Positions 10,612-24,275 of a stretch of DNA of 64,000 nucleotides are shown here, piece after piece (position 1 is the first letter of the stretch; each line of letters begins with the position of its first letter). The stretch covers positions 372,001-436,000 of the forward strand of contig NW_024882027.1 in assembly GCF_019059575.1 (NCBI RefSeq). Reading direction: 5' to 3'. The translations under genes and the position numbers were made by a program. The notes below the pieces were generated by a model, which had not been told where the DNA came from, searched no databases, and was given only the letters and a program-made list of their open reading frames with translations. This DNA is from Amphibalanus amphitrite (lineage: Eukaryota > Arthropoda > Thecostraca > Balanomorpha > Balanidae).

Positions 10612-13600
10612 TACTATCTGGCGTGATCACTTAGCATGTTTTGCAAAATTACCGCTGCACGCTTCCAACTAGATGGATGGTTGGTCACAAAGTTACGATT
10701 TCAAAGCCAACATCCAGCTCCGGGTAACCTGTGTCTAGCCCGTGTATAGCGTCGGAGTCAGTGCTTAGAGTCGAAACCAAGATAGCCGTAAGTCTGGGGA
10801 CTGGTGTTGGGTAAGTCGTGTCTTGAAACTAGCGTTTGGTCGCTGGGGGGTTTTGGCTTTCGATGAATAATTTTATCTGCCTAACGTGTTTATGACAATA
10901 CGTACTTATGTATAGTAGACTATTCTTGCCAACGTTAGAGCAAATGTACCTGGTCCTGAATGCAAATTGCAAACCTCCTATAAACCTCCTATAACCTTAT
11001 ATACCTTATCGAAAATTGGAGTATAACATTTACGACCACCAGTCGCTAGCTTCAACGAAAGATAAAAAATATGGGGTCACGGAGGAAATTAATTGCTGTA
11101 AGTTTGGCTTGTAGCCGCAAAAGTTCTGGTACACATGTTTCCTCGTATCAGATTGACAGAAATCGCAAACGAACTGCTAGCCCGCCCCTTCAGCCTTAAT
11201 GAAGGGAGTGTGTCGATTGAATTACAACCGGTTCTGCCGATGGCTTCCTGTCTTATTTCGATTAAACTAGTTTCGATGTTTTAGTGCTATAAAAAAGGAT
11301 CTGGCCGGCAATCAGACCTCGGTCCATTGTGTTTTGAGATTGATGTTCGTTCTTCGCTTAACTGGAACCTTTCGTCTGATTAGTAGTTTTCGCTCTAACC
11401 TCTGCTGCACCCTAACCTATAGGTATCAGTTTCTAGTTTTCTGATGATTGTCTTTTTGTTAGTTATTGATTATGATTAATTTGTTAGTTTTAGTGTGACT
11501 TTCAAAGTGTCGCATCTAACGTAAAGCGAATGCCCTGACTCTATGGCCTGACTTATGTACACAAATGCAATCGAATGTTGTTGATTACCGTGTTGTGTAT
11601 GTAATTGACTATATGTCTTTAGTATGCTCAAAATCTGTGGTAGGCATTTTACGTAAAAATGCATCCTTTAATCTCACTCGAACGGGCGCTCAAAACGAAG
11701 TATTTAAAACAAAGTATAGAAAGTGGTGTTTTGAAGAGGAATCGAATACGGTGCCAATGACACGGAACAATTGGCAGGAATAGCAGCTCATAAATGGATG
11801 TCTGAAGTAAAAGGATGTACATACGTAACTGAAGTACATGGATGTCTGTACACATCTGTAAGCATAAAAATGCATTGGTTACACACTTCACCAGATGCTG
11901 TTAATCTTGAGGATCAGGCGAAAGGCATGCATATTGCATAATGCATATGTGGGGGTAACCAGCTTATACACTACGCAGCTTATACTCAGACACTTGCTGA
12001 TTGCATCCTATTAAGCGCTATGTTTGCTTGCGTATTGCATAATGCAGCCAATTAAGGTTGCGGTTAAATTAAATTAATATTTTGTGTCGCTAAAGTGATG
12101 CTAACATGACGTGATTAAGCGAAGGCTTTCTATGCGAAGTGAATTGCGCGGTTTCAATCAGCTTTATACCCCCGCAGCGTGGTGCAAAGCCCCAGAATGA
12201 TAATCGGCTTATGATAAATCATCCTGCATGAATGAGCAGCTTTAACATTCTGATGATCCGAAGAAATGTGAAATATTTCCAGTCACAGTGCTATCCATCT
12301 CGCCGCTGCCTCACTATGTTGGCCATTCGCCACGGAGGCACTGGGCGGGTACTAATCGGGAAGCTGCATATCATGAGGTGATCGATGCCGACAGTTGGGT
12401 CGGAGACGCTTAAAAAATGTCTGCTGGGTGGGCTTTTATTGAGTGGATATGCATTATGCAGTCAGATTTCAAAGAAAGTAGTTCTTAGTGAATATGTCAA
12501 TAAATGAAACCAACTGAATCGCTCTGTTTATAAATTATTTATCTGTTGAAATTTTTCAACTGAATGCGACGTGCCACTTAAATTTCTGAAAGGTGAGCCG
12601 TTTTTTCAGCTACGAAATGAAATGTTGTCTCCACGCAACGTATAGTGCAATCTAAGCCACCGAATTAGTTGCGCCCACTCGTAGAGCTCCACATGTGGGC
12701 CAGCTGGCTGGGAAGTCCATATGGCTGGTTTTCTGTGTCACACTACGGCTGACCGACCGGCCAAAGCTTATCTGCAGAATGGCCTGCTTACCCTCAGCCA
12801 CCGGCGGCAGGTAGATGGATCACGCGAAATAAGCACGGCTGGGGTTTCCAGCTCAGTTAGGGGCATATTTTTAACGTCACGTATGTTGGAGTCTGCGGGT
12901 GTTGCATAATAATGATGAATCTACGGGGAAATCTTAGCTCCCGGTGACGCTGCCTAACCGGTAATGTCGGCTAATGGCCATTTCACCCGGGGACTGTGCG
13001 ACTGATTGATAATTCATTAACTCTGGATCACGGCCATCCATCTTAACCACGCGATAATATCAACATTTACCAATGCGCCTGACTAAATAAGGTGATTGAT
13101 GAACGTAAGCGAAAGATATAAAGGTGAAAAATGTCAGTGCCTGAGCGAAGTAGCTTTATATAAACGTTGAGTGCATGTCTCCTGCAGATTATACCCGTTT
13201 TCAGTAAAAAGCGTGACGGTATGTAAGAATTACGAAGAATGATAATGATAAAACAGCCTTGGCTAGGCTTTGTGCATACAAGCGTGCCGTATCGTTCAAT
13301 CATGCTGATGTATTGTATTGTAAGAAAACAGTCATATAACCCACATACCACCGAGACCTTGCGCATGGTCGGTATCCGACGTACATCAGATCTATTCACT
13401 GCGTCACAATATCAGTTACTTTCAAGAGAACGATTTCGTGGAAGAGATATATCTACATACAATGCGAATTATTTGCGCAGTATCATGCAGCTGAATAATC
13501 CTTATCTGGCACGACATGCATAGATACTCTGAACAGCGAACAACCATTTTATCAGGCACGACTTAACAGTGACATTCATGGCATGTGCCATGGGGTTCGA

Positions 13601-13800
13601 TCAAACGGGACAGAATGGTCGTACAGCAATACAGCTTTTTGGACAACCGAGCAAATCGAACACAGTCCTATCTGGGAGTCCCATTTGCTTAGAAAATTGC
13701 AGCATTACGGCCTACATTGTGTTCACATTGAGGTCTCTATTGTTCCGGCCTAAATGCTATGATTTTTTGCGTCCTGTCGCATCTTCAACCGTATACAAGT
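10612..13800. other. AT-richer intergenic sequence, no gene recognised
   Basis: No frame with recognisable protein motifs. Repeated TATTGCATAATGCA-like words occur at about 11933 and 12033. Nothing else is supported. Confidence 0.55.
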
Positions 13801-15301
13801 CGACATAACCAACTCAGGAGATATCTCAGTGATGCTCTCGTGTGTCCGTGCTTGGACTGGACCGGCGCGGCTTGGGCGCGGCGTGGTGCTGGATATTTGC
13901 TACTCCGGTGTCCCAGCCCTGCGCGGCCGCCCGACGCAGTCCGACGCAGCTTTCCACCCACTGAACCGTGCAGAAGGAAACGCATTGTACTCGACCCAGT
14001 GGAAACGGCCATCTGATTGGCCCACGCACAATACGGTCAATATCGAAAACAGCAGACGCAAGGTGGAATGGAAAGATTGCGAGATATTCACAGGGTGGCC
14101 AGTAAATGGCAACGCATCATCCCTGCAGTGATTATCCCCGTGGATAGAACAAAACCAGCGCAGTAGAGACGAGCGTCTTATCACCCCAGTCCATTCCATA
14201 CACTGCTGACGAAGGTTTGAATAATTCCACATTGCCAGCGATGCACCGCACAGTTCAAGCGATGCATCGCTCTGTGCATTTGTATGCATATTAAAGTAAC
14301 CCAGCACCCTTGTGTGGAGTATGAGTACCTGTGTGGGTGTAGGGCGCTGTGTAACTTCGTGACTGCGCGCCGTCGCTCTCATCTTTAGTCGTTTATTTTC
14401 CTCCCTTCGGACCCTGCATCTAAAGTCTCATCGCATCTTCAGCATCATCAATCTCCTGTTGGACCCTTCCCATCCTCTGCCGTCCACCTCCTCCCTCTCT
14501 CCAGCCAGGCCACCCACCCTGCAGCGGTGACCTGTGGCGCCCTGCCACCCGAGCCTTGCCCCGTCCCGTCCCGTGTAACTAATTACAGGACAGGTTGCGC
14601 CGTCTGTCTCGAAAGGAGACACTTTCAGTGGGGGACAACATGCTGGCGGTGACTGGACGCCGCTAGTGATGGACGGACGGCGTGGATACAGCACGGACAC
14701 AGCGAATACAAGGAGGTACGAACACACAGACAGACGGATGGATGGACGGGAGGACAAACGGGGAATAAATATACGCTGTCTCCACAACCGCGGCCAGCAC
14801 TTAGTTGTGCCGCGGCCGCAGGGAATCCTTTGTGACTCTCTTCCGACTCGTCATTAAACATAAGCGTTTCCCGCAGACTGCGTTTGGGTTTGTGAGATAA
14901 CGAGGGACAGAGCCCATTTTTAGCTCGACTTGAATGCGTTCCCACACACATAAGTGGACACTGGACTGGCCTGAAGTTGGACCAGGGTAAAACTAGCGGC
15001 TAGAATAGTCGCAAGAATAACGACTAGAATACAGTGCCCGTTTGTTAGGAGCCGAGAACGATGCCGCATCGTGGTCAGAGTCGGCAGTCGGAACGATTTG
15101 TCCGGTGGCTGGTATGGCGCCAAAACCCTCAAGTGACTAATGAGTTTGCATGCTGAGAGATCAATGGTATGGAGGTGAATGAAAAGTGGGACGTCCGAGT
15201 CTGGATAGTCGTGATCTCAGCACGGCCCATGACGAGCTTTTGAGTCATGATCATGACGCAGGATGATATTTAATTCCGGCTCTGGCTACGACCTAATGAA
15301 G

Positions 15302-15352
15302 CCCCCCCCCCCCCCACCGCCCGTTCCACCGCCGCCGCCGCCGCCGCCGCCT
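15302..15352. repeat. poly-C and (CCG)n tract
   Basis: A run of about 14 C, then ACCGCCCGTTCCA and seven or so CCG units. Open frames through it encode only polyproline and similar runs, so no gene is called. Confidence 0.85.
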
Positions 15353-18300
15353 ATATGCGACCGCCCGTGGTCCGGCGGGCGGCAGCAGCAGCTCTGTTTT
15401 CCTTTCATTAGCAGTGGCCGGCGCGCCCCGGGACATTTTTTGCTCCAAACAGCGTGCGTGTCTCCCGGGTGGGTGTTTACCGACGTCGGGCCGGCGACCA
15501 CCCCGAAATATTTTCATTGCGGTCTCGAGGGGCCTGTTTGTTTTAAATTCGCCGCCATCCTGTATTGGGTTACGCAGCACGCCGCGCGGCGGGGGCGCCG
15601 GCTCGCGGCGGCTGTGGGGGCGGGGCGGACAAACGCACCAGTCATGTCTGCCGGCTGTAGAAAAGGAAGCGTCAACACTGAACAGGCGGCCCAGTCAGCA
15701 CAGCGGTCACACATGTTCCGCGGGCGGTTCTGGTGTTCGGTCCGCGGCAGCCGCGCCCAGTCAGCTCGCAGGCCACACTCCTGTGCCTGGGCTCCCGTTC
15801 CCGCACCCCACCCATCCCTCCGACAGGCGTTGACTCAGCCGGCCCACTCCCCACTTCCTGTGATGTCTTTCGAGCCTCTTCAGACTCCCCTAGAGCCTCT
15901 CCGGCAGCTGAGGGGTCTCCAGTTGACACGTTCAGCACCCCTCCCCGCTCTCCAGCAGCTGCTATCGTCACGTCGCGCCCAGTCACGGCCGCTTTGTGAG
16001 GGGACACTGCCTTCCGCCCGTGACAGTCACGACTCACGGCAGACGTTACTGGGAGGAGGCGTCACGGACCTCACCGTGACGAGCGCAGAGGAAGAGCCCT
16101 AATAGATGCTAATTTTGACGGGCCCGCAGAAGAAAGGCTTCAAAGAGCAGGGATTCTTCCCCGTCACGTACCCTCAGAATGTTGCCCGTTACGGTTGCCG
16201 TCGCCCTGCCACCAGCTGCCTTCATTCCTTGACAGGGCCTGCTAATATAGGTACCGCAGCGGCAGAAAGCTAGCTGCTAGCCGCGTCAATTAGTTGTCGA
16301 GCAGCTAGCTCTTGGCGCAAATCTCAGCGGAGTTTTATATTTGTAGTAGAAATGCTGACGCAAAATGCCTCTCGAATTGTCGAAGGCCTTGACAAAGTCT
16401 CTATACTTTCGTAGACAGAAGCTGCCTGAAGCTTCCAGGCCTGGGGGCTACTGTGCGGCGCCACGCCAGCCACATCAAACTTTATTTTCTCCAGAACCAA
16501 TCCGTCGGAGCGAATGCAAACTTCCGTAATCCAATTTTCGTCTCAGCTCGTATATGGCACAGAGCTTCCGACGGCTCCGCTGGGGCCGACGGCCAGCATG
16601 TCGAAAACAGGCGGCACCACTGCGCGGCCCGTCACTGCCAGCGCCACAGCCGTCCTGAACGCGCCGCTGGCGTCTGTACCCGTCCGTCTGACCCCCGCCG
16701 CCGCACCTCCGCGCCGAGCCGCCCCCCCCCCCCCCCCCCAGCCACAGCTAGTTAAGGATCATGAAAAAATCCGGTGCCGCTAATTAGGCCCAGTGGGGGA
16801 TATACGCAGTATTCTGGCGGACAGCAGTGGCCATCATAAATTACCACCGGCCATCACGACTCTAATCAGCGCTCCTTTCCTCACAGCAGCCGCCCGCCGC
16901 CCCAGAAACAAATGGTAATGAATAGTAAAAATATGAATATTCAACCGGACCATGAGTGTTCCGAGCGTGGCGAGTGATTGCTTCCCGAGACAGCCTTCCT
17001 CCTGAGAAACATAGTCTGAATAGCAATTGTTCGACGTGGTATTCACGGCTGTTTTTCATCTGAGCAGATTGTCTGCGTTTGGGCTCGGAGGCCCCATGTG
17101 GCGGGCGGCTCCTCAGAGCAGGATTAAACGAAGGCGGGGAGCGTGTCTGGGTATGGGCGGAAATTAATGTAACGAGTGGAGCATGAACGCGCCCGAGAAA
17201 AAGAGGAAACACGAGAGATACGAGATGCCGTGTGATAAAGGAACTGATGGAAAACTGATGGTGAAGTGATGAAAAACAAAACAAAAGACAGGCTGTTTGG
17301 AATTGGAAAAAACATGGAGCCTCTGAAAATAGATCCAAGAAAAGGACCAAAGCACTGTCCGTCGGAAACTTTTGCACTGCACTTAGTAGGTATCACTTAT
17401 GACCAATATGCTGTCAGACCTGAGATTAGACGGCGTTGGAATGGGGGGGGGGGGCAGGACCGGTGGCGCGGCTTTGCGGCTGAGAGAACTGAGTGGGGCT
17501 GGGACTCATCATCTCCCTAATTAAAGTCATTAAGAACGGGGTGGTCTCTGGCGTGACAGCTGCCCGGAGGGAGGGGCGGGAGTGACTGATGATGGGATGA
17601 TTGGTGAGTGATCGATGGGAGACGACGAGACACGCATTGATGCGATATTGAACTGCTTGAAATTGGCTTGGGATGAAGGTAAGCTGACGGATGGTATAGA
17701 CGGAAGCGACCAGTCGTTCGACAGTTTCAGGTCTTAGCAGGAAGCCGCGGTAGACGGTAGAACCTATCTCTCTCTCTCGTAAGACTTCAGCCTCCTTTCA
17801 CCACCTAAATTCGCATGTTGACGAGCCTACGCACGCCCGCATATACCCACCATTCCGCCTTTAGCCCGCGCACCCGGCCATGACCCAGCCGTTTTGGAGG
17901 GCGTCGTCTACTCAGAGGCTGATCCTCATTTCCGTTCACCGGAATATAACAGGATTAAACCCGGCGCTCTCAGCCCTTTGATGCTGCAGGCGCACGGACT
18001 CTCTGACGTTCCTAATCCCTTTTCTAAGTAGCTGGCACGACAAATGAGTGATGAGAGCGTAAGCCCTGGAGCGCGTACCCACTGTGCTATTATATTACCT
18101 GGAACGGTAATTTTAGTGCACATGAGCGGTGGGTAGAATTTCTCCCTGAGTTTGTGCGTCACCGGAGACCCTCCCCCCTTACCCCCCCTCCCCCCTCCCC
18201 CTGGGAGCTCCACCACCGACGCCCACTATCACATTCCCTGTGAAATGTTTTCCGAGCCGGCGCGGTGGGCTGGGCGCAGGGTGTTACCGCACTAGTATCG

Positions 18301-18401
18301 TGTTATGACAGGCGTGTGGTGGTGATCCTACGGCCGCGGCACGGCCCACACCGTCCGTACGGACGTATCACCCTGCATACGGTCCGTGCCGACAGCCGGC
18401 G

Positions 18402-18438
18402 GGGGCGGGGGCGGGGGCGGCGGCGGCGGCGGCGGCGG
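18402..18438. repeat. (GGGGGC)n / (GGC)n tract
   Basis: Three GGGGGC units pass into about six GGC units. Four or more G-runs on one strand satisfy the simple G-quadruplex pattern. Confidence 0.8.
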
Positions 18439-21400
18439 GTCGGGTAGCCAGCCCGAATTCCTGCGGTGGGCGGGCGGCAGGCGGGCATAACATTTCACGG
18501 GGGCCGCCCCACGCCGACTAGTCTCAAGTTCAGGAAGCTTGTGTACCTTGCTGAACAATTTGCTAATTTGAAAGTTAACTTATAATTCAGAGGACAATTC
18601 TCTGACCTCATTAGCGTACCTACGTGGCTAAACCATAAACCTATACATTTGAATATCAAGAGAAATGCTACTAGGCTATTTCATTATTTTATTCCACAAA
18701 TCTGAAACTTCCTGGGCCCTGCATACATGAAACAGTTCTGATTTTATCCAACCCTTTGAGCTTTTGCGTCACATCCTTCGCCTAGAAATAGCCAGCATTC
18801 TAGCCCGGATGTATAACGACATGATCTATTTTAACGTCAATCTTCGTCAACCAACATCACCTCACGCCAGCTTCCCCAAATAACTCTCTTTGAGTCGCTA
18901 TTCCTGCCCGCCTGTCCCGCTCTCCGCTCGTCCTATATCAGTCCCGTGCCTCCATCTCCATACGTGGGCCGGAGGCGCGGCAGCCCGGCCCTGTCGAACA
19001 CCGCTGTGGCGCAGGCAGATATACGGTATCAGCCCCCATTACCGGCCGGTGGTGGTCCGCCCCGGGCGTGTTCCGATGGTCCGGCGCGGTCCGACACGGC
19101 GCCCGGCGGTCCGTTCGGTCCTGTAGGCGGTCGTCTCAGCCGTACTGATTCGGTCTGTCCTGTTTATAAGGCGCTGAGCGGGCGGCTGCGGCGGCCGAGT
19201 GCCGGAACAGCGCATAACTAGACGCTGCAGTATGTGAACCGCTCTCCATCTTCGGTACAAGTGCGCGTGCAGGCGTGCATGCAGCAGCGAACTTATACCG
19301 CCGGGTCGTGAAATTTGGTCAGAGCAGCGTCTGTCGATTTCATCTCGGCATGTTGCGAGCGTGTACGATTCTGTAAGTATGTACACTCGAGACCTGCAGC
19401 AGCGTCGTCTGTTGAATTTTCAATGTCCACTTCTAACGCCGCTGAAGCTGCGATTTTCCGTCTATTTAAAGTTCCGAATGGCTTGTAATGTCTAGAGATG
19501 TTTGTTCAGCGAAACCCGAGTTCCTACTCTGCGATTCAGCCAATCCCATTAGACCGTAATGGCCTGAGTGCAAGTTCCATCCCTCAGAAAAGTGGCGAGG
19601 TGAGTGGCGGCTCTCGGCTGGCTGCAACCCTTCGCCGGCACACACACTCACACAATTTAGTTTTAGAGTGTGGGGAGCACTGCGCGGCTGCCTGCGGCAC
19701 TGCCACTCCCTCGAGTGGTAAATAAATTAACCGCAGTTCCTGAAGCCAACTTCTTTGAAGAGCGCAACACAGAAAAACACTTTCCGCCTCATACTGACAT
19801 GCTCTGAGCGCTACATTTCACTTCAATGGGAGCGCGGAAAACGGTTATTAGCTTGTTTCGCATTTGCCGACGTCCGAAACATCATACAAGTGCCATAGCG
19901 ACCGGCGCGATGGGCTTTAGAGTCATCATCTGAATCAGCGCCAGCGGCTGTTCAGGCCACTCAAACGGAACTGAACAAACTTGAGCTCGATTTACCGAAA
20001 TGTACGGCGCTCACTCTGTCCACAGACGGCGGGACGTGCGGGCCGGCCGTGTGTCGTGAGGCGCCAGGCTTTATCCGTGCCCATTTCTCGGAACGCCGCC
20101 GTCCGGACTGTGTGTCCAATCGGGTTGGCATATTGGCTCTGTCGACTGCAGAGTATCGATGGATCGACCTCCGGCTGACGTCCGGTGCCGCTGATCGCGG
20201 AGATATCGGAGTCTGCCCGACCCGTCGGAACCCATGTGATGACCTCTGAGACGACCCGGTGACCACGCGGTGACCCGCCGGTTGCAATGGGACAGGCGAG
20301 GAGGAGCGGTGACTTGGTGACGCCGATAAATGGCAGCGAGGATAATACGAGTATGTTAGCGCTTTGGTTGCCGATGGTTGATGTGATTCGTCACATCATT
20401 CACATTATTCCAAATAAGGCTAATTTGGAGAAAGGCTTTGGTTTCATGCGCCCTTTGGATCGGCTGCTGCTAGCGTGCATGAAAACAAGTTTATTCCCAA
20501 TACGGATGCCAAAAGTTCCCTATTTGTATTATATGATACAGTGACGTGTATTTGAGCATCAATTTCAAAGCTAACAGAGCGTTTCGTATTTTGTTGCGTG
20601 TTGTCAAAGGCCTGCGTGTACGCATTGTGTCTGATATCATCAGTGGTACCATTACCGGACGCCCTGGATATTTATACGACACGATGCTATCTTTTCCGTA
20701 CATAACTTATGGCACACTACCAACGGCGCTGCGTCTCGGCTGAAAGCCATTTTCATAAATAGCCTTCTCACTGCTCGTGAAGGCCCATAGATGTTAGCGT
20801 CATAGTTCAGCGATAACGCCCTCACTGAATATTCGATTCGCGCCACCCCGGACCGACGGAGACTAATGCGCCAATAAAACATCCAACGCGCAAACAAATA
20901 CACATTCCGGGCACAGAGGGAGTGGCGAGACTGGAAGCCTTCCGACGGAGTGGGGTTCTCTCCCATGGAGAGGCGGAAGGGGGGGGGGGCCTTATCTTCT
21001 GACCCGGCCGAGGTCAGCCTCCGCGTGCCGAATCTGCTGCCCCGGGGGTTGGCGCGATGCCAGCGGCGTCTTTGTGGCCAGTTGGGTAAATCGCTGACGG
21101 CATGGCTGGTCATCCCCTGACCCAAATCTTCTGCCCCTGTCCCTCGGCACGGGCCCGGCGGAACAGAGCTGAACCGAACCGTGCCGTGCTGAGCACGCAG
21201 ACTGAGTCCGTGGGCAGGGCTGGGCCGGCAAAAACCGCACCGTCAGTTTTTCCCGTCATCGCTGAGTGCGACGAATGGGCGCTGGCAGTGAGCGCGGATG
21301 AGCCCGTGCAAGCCTGAAAGCCGAAATGGCGTGTCTTTGTGGTCAGAATTCCGGCGTGCGCAGTACTGTGATTATGACGGTGATTTATCACGGGGCCGTG

Positions 21401-21805
21401 ACGCCACGGTCCGCGTGTGAACCGCACCCTAAGCAGAGACATACGTCACTGCCGGCAGACAAAACGCCACTCGCCACAAAACTCGCCAATCGCAACGAAT
21501 GTTCACCAACAAAAGACAGTAATTTATGATCCAATGGCCTCGGGGGTTTTCCGGGCTTTTATGTTTTGAAACTAATGCCAGAATTTATAGCGTGTAATTT
21601 ATTCGCCGCGTTGTTTTGGATTACGAGCTTGTCTCGATTCATCGTGACATTCTGCCCCACGGCCTGAAAATGGGCGACCACAGAGGGAAGACAAATCGCC
21701 TCTCACATTATCATTGTGAAAGCATGATGCTATCGTGACAATGCGTGGTTGAAAATTCCACCAGAGCACATTGGAGCTCTTATACCTGCTCTCCTGTATG
21801 TCTGT

Positions 21806-21849
<44 letters not shown>
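21806..21849. repeat. (CTGT)n microsatellite
   Basis: About 11 uninterrupted CTGT units. It is followed after 24 bp by the long CT tract. Confidence 0.95.
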
Positions 21850-21850
<1 letters not shown>

Positions 21851-21873
21851 TGTATCTGATGCATGTCTATCGG

Positions 21874-21945
<72 letters not shown>

Positions 21946-21960
21946 TCTCTCTCTCCCTCT
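21874..21960. repeat. (CT)n microsatellite
   Basis: About 87 bp of CT dinucleotides with two CCCT interruptions near the right end. Confidence 0.95.
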
Positions 21961-22723
21961 CCCATGTGAACATCCTCCCCCTCGCTGTGTCCCTCGTCGT
22001 TCTGAAAAGCCGCCTGTTATCTCGTCTCCCAGCCACCTGCATCTTGTCGCTCTGTCCGGTCCACTGACAGTCTCCGCTCCATTCGATCGTACCCAGCTCT
22101 GTCTGAAACGATCTATCCACCCGACTCCGCGGGAGATCCCACCCCGCGGGGAACCTCTTCGTTCTCTGATGAGCGACCACCAACGGGCGGGCGTGGCGGC
22201 TGGTTTCTCAGGGATGTAATCACGCTTCTCTTACGAGCCGACCGGGGAGAGACAGACTCAGCGTGTCTCCGGGAGACGGTGAGAGACACACGAGGTGTGT
22301 CTCCGAGGATACGACGCTGTATCGTGGATAACATTCACCTTATTACGTGTCCTATTCCTGTCAGTATACGGGACGGGACATATGAAACCGGATTTGAGAA
22401 GGGGACGGGATGGGACAGAAAGGGGGACTGCACACGGGAGGAGAAAAGATGAGACCAGAGGCTGCACGGACTGAGACATAACGAGACATGATTAGATGGG
22501 GATTGGAACGGGAGGAGACGGGACAATACCTACAGACTAACCACTTGAGCTGAGCTAGAGCGGGTACAGATCTGGACGTGATGGGATAGACTGTAGCCGA
22601 CCCACCCGCCGCCTAACGAGGCGAATATCGGTCCCCCGCCGACTGATGACGCCCGGTCACGTGACCGACCGCCGGCCGGGATTAGAGGGATCGGCGCCGC
22701 CACTGGCGGGCTCGTTAGCCGAC

Positions 22724-22800
22724 CGACCGTCATCAGCAGCGGCGTGATCAGCGTCATCAGCGCCGGGATCAGCGTGACAGGCGTCATCAGCTCAGCAGGC
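22724..22800. repeat. degenerate CGTCATCAGC tandem repeat
   Basis: Variants of GCGTCATCAGC and GGATCAGCGTGA recur about six times. Confidence 0.6.
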
Positions 22801-23921
22801 TGCCGGCACGAATTAGCGTCAGCGGCAGCAGCGCAGCAGAGGATGGCGGAGACATGGGCTCGACGCCGCTGTGTAGGCGTTGCAGAGAAGATGACATATC
22901 AGAGGATGTCATCAGGGTCAGAGCCCGACCCGCATCTCATCATGACAGTCCATCGGTCGAGCCCGACAGACGGACGAGGGGCTTCATCACAGCCTGCTGC
23001 ACATCAGTGACATCATGTCCCAGATCAGACCCACCCCGTGCTGCGTTTCTCTGAACGTGTTCGAACGTCACGTCACGCCGTCACGTAACGGCCGAGTGCC
23101 CTCCGACAGAGACCGTCACACACAGGGGAATACAGCTGCTGACCAGCCGAGCACAACATACCCCACCCGGGGCATTCCTAACTCACAGATACCGCTCCTG
23201 GCTCCAACACCGCGCTACTGGCATTTGGGGCGACATGGCCCAGGGGACCGAGACCGGAACCCCTGCCCCCCCCCCCCCCGGCGAGGTGACGAGTCACAGG
23301 TCCGGTGTCACAGCGGTCCATCACCGCCGGCTCCCCGCTGTTTTCCATTTCCGGTGCCACAGCCGACGTGTGTGTGGGGACCTGGTTCTTCCCTGTACCC
23401 CCGGAGTGATGCGCTCACATAAACCAGCCTCCCCTCACCAGTGGCCCAGGCTGGACTGATGAGACATTGGGGACTAGCCTGGTCGTCCATTGACCCAAAT
23501 CGACGCTGCTCTCGGCACGAGCACGGCAGGGGAGAGCAATAAAGATCGCCCCCGAGACAAGGAAGCCATGAAGTCGAATCCATTGATTCTAATACAAACT
23601 TGAAGTCTGCTGCCGGCTTCGATCGCGTTCTTTTCAGCACCCAGTGATTTCATAGTCTGCGGTTTGGTCAAATGTCAAATGATGCTCCATTACTGAGAGA
23701 GCGATTTCTTGTTGAAATTATGCCTTAACCCTCGCCGGCACAGGCCATTTTGAGTCCTTCGACGGCACAAGGGGGGGGGGGGGTTGGTACGACCCCCCCC
23801 TCGCGTTTGGCCCCTGATCGAGCTAGAGCTTCGCGGAAAAAACGAGCGTGTTGCCCGTCACGAGAGGAAGCCGATGATACTCAATTTTAAGGTCCTAGGT
23901 CATCGGGTGACCTTCCAGGTC

Positions 23922-23934
23922 AGGTCAATGACCC
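23922..23934. promoter_or_regulatory. IR1 nuclear-receptor-type site in element 1 (near-consensus)
   Basis: AGGTCA-A-TGACCC fits the published ecdysone response element pattern PuG(G/T)TCA-N-TGA(C/A)CPy. It overlaps a direct repeat AGGTCAGGTCA. Whether any receptor binds it is unknown. Confidence 0.4.
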
Positions 23935-24262
23935 GAAAACCGGGAAAATCGGGACCTGTTAGAAAGTCGTAAAGTGTGGCTGCCATGTGGTTTTCCGGGG
24001 TGCTGATCACGAATATCGTGTTAGTTTTGATTAAGCATTTAGACCAGGTCGGGTCAGGTCAGGTCAGGTCAACCGGTAGGGGTTGTGACGGGTATTCGTA
24101 ATACGTGTCAACCGCCTCGGACAGCTTCGTAACATGTTACGAAGGCACCAAAACTACTTCGTAAATGTTCAAATGGTTGCTAAATTCGAATTCAGCTCCA
24201 AAAACTAGCCTAGAAACATGTAAAACTCGAAAAAGTGAACCGAGGTCACCCGAGGTCACCAA

Positions 24263-24275
24263 AGGTCAATGACCT
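24263..24275. promoter_or_regulatory. perfect IR1 (ecdysone-response-type) palindrome in element 1
   Basis: AGGTCA-A-TGACCT is an exact inverted repeat of the AGGTCA half-site with a 1-base spacer, the idealised binding site of EcR/USP heterodimers. Further half-sites abut it on both sides (GAGGTCACC twice to the left, TGACCTGACCT to the right). The sequence match is certain; function is inferred. Confidence 0.5.

Larger units (their letters stand above)
13801..23724. other. GC-rich intergenic sequence with simple repeats, no gene recognised
   Basis: The many open frames are GC-bias artefacts in proline, arginine and alanine. Notable tracts are a C run and (CCG)n at 15302-15352, a C run at 16723-16739, G runs at 17444-17455 and 20981-20990, (GGGGGC)n(GGC)n at 18402-18438, CTGT and CT microsatellites at 21806-21960, a CGTCATCAG degenerate tandem at 22724-22800, and a C run at 23267-23279. 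Confidence 0.55.

Noticed and set aside
15263-16102. 279-codon plus-strand open frame beginning in polyproline
   Set aside because: Runs through poly-C and CCG repeats and lacks any domain; the opposite strand is equally open.
21771-22219. Leucine/serine repeat protein
   Set aside because: It is only the translation of the CTGT and CT microsatellites.
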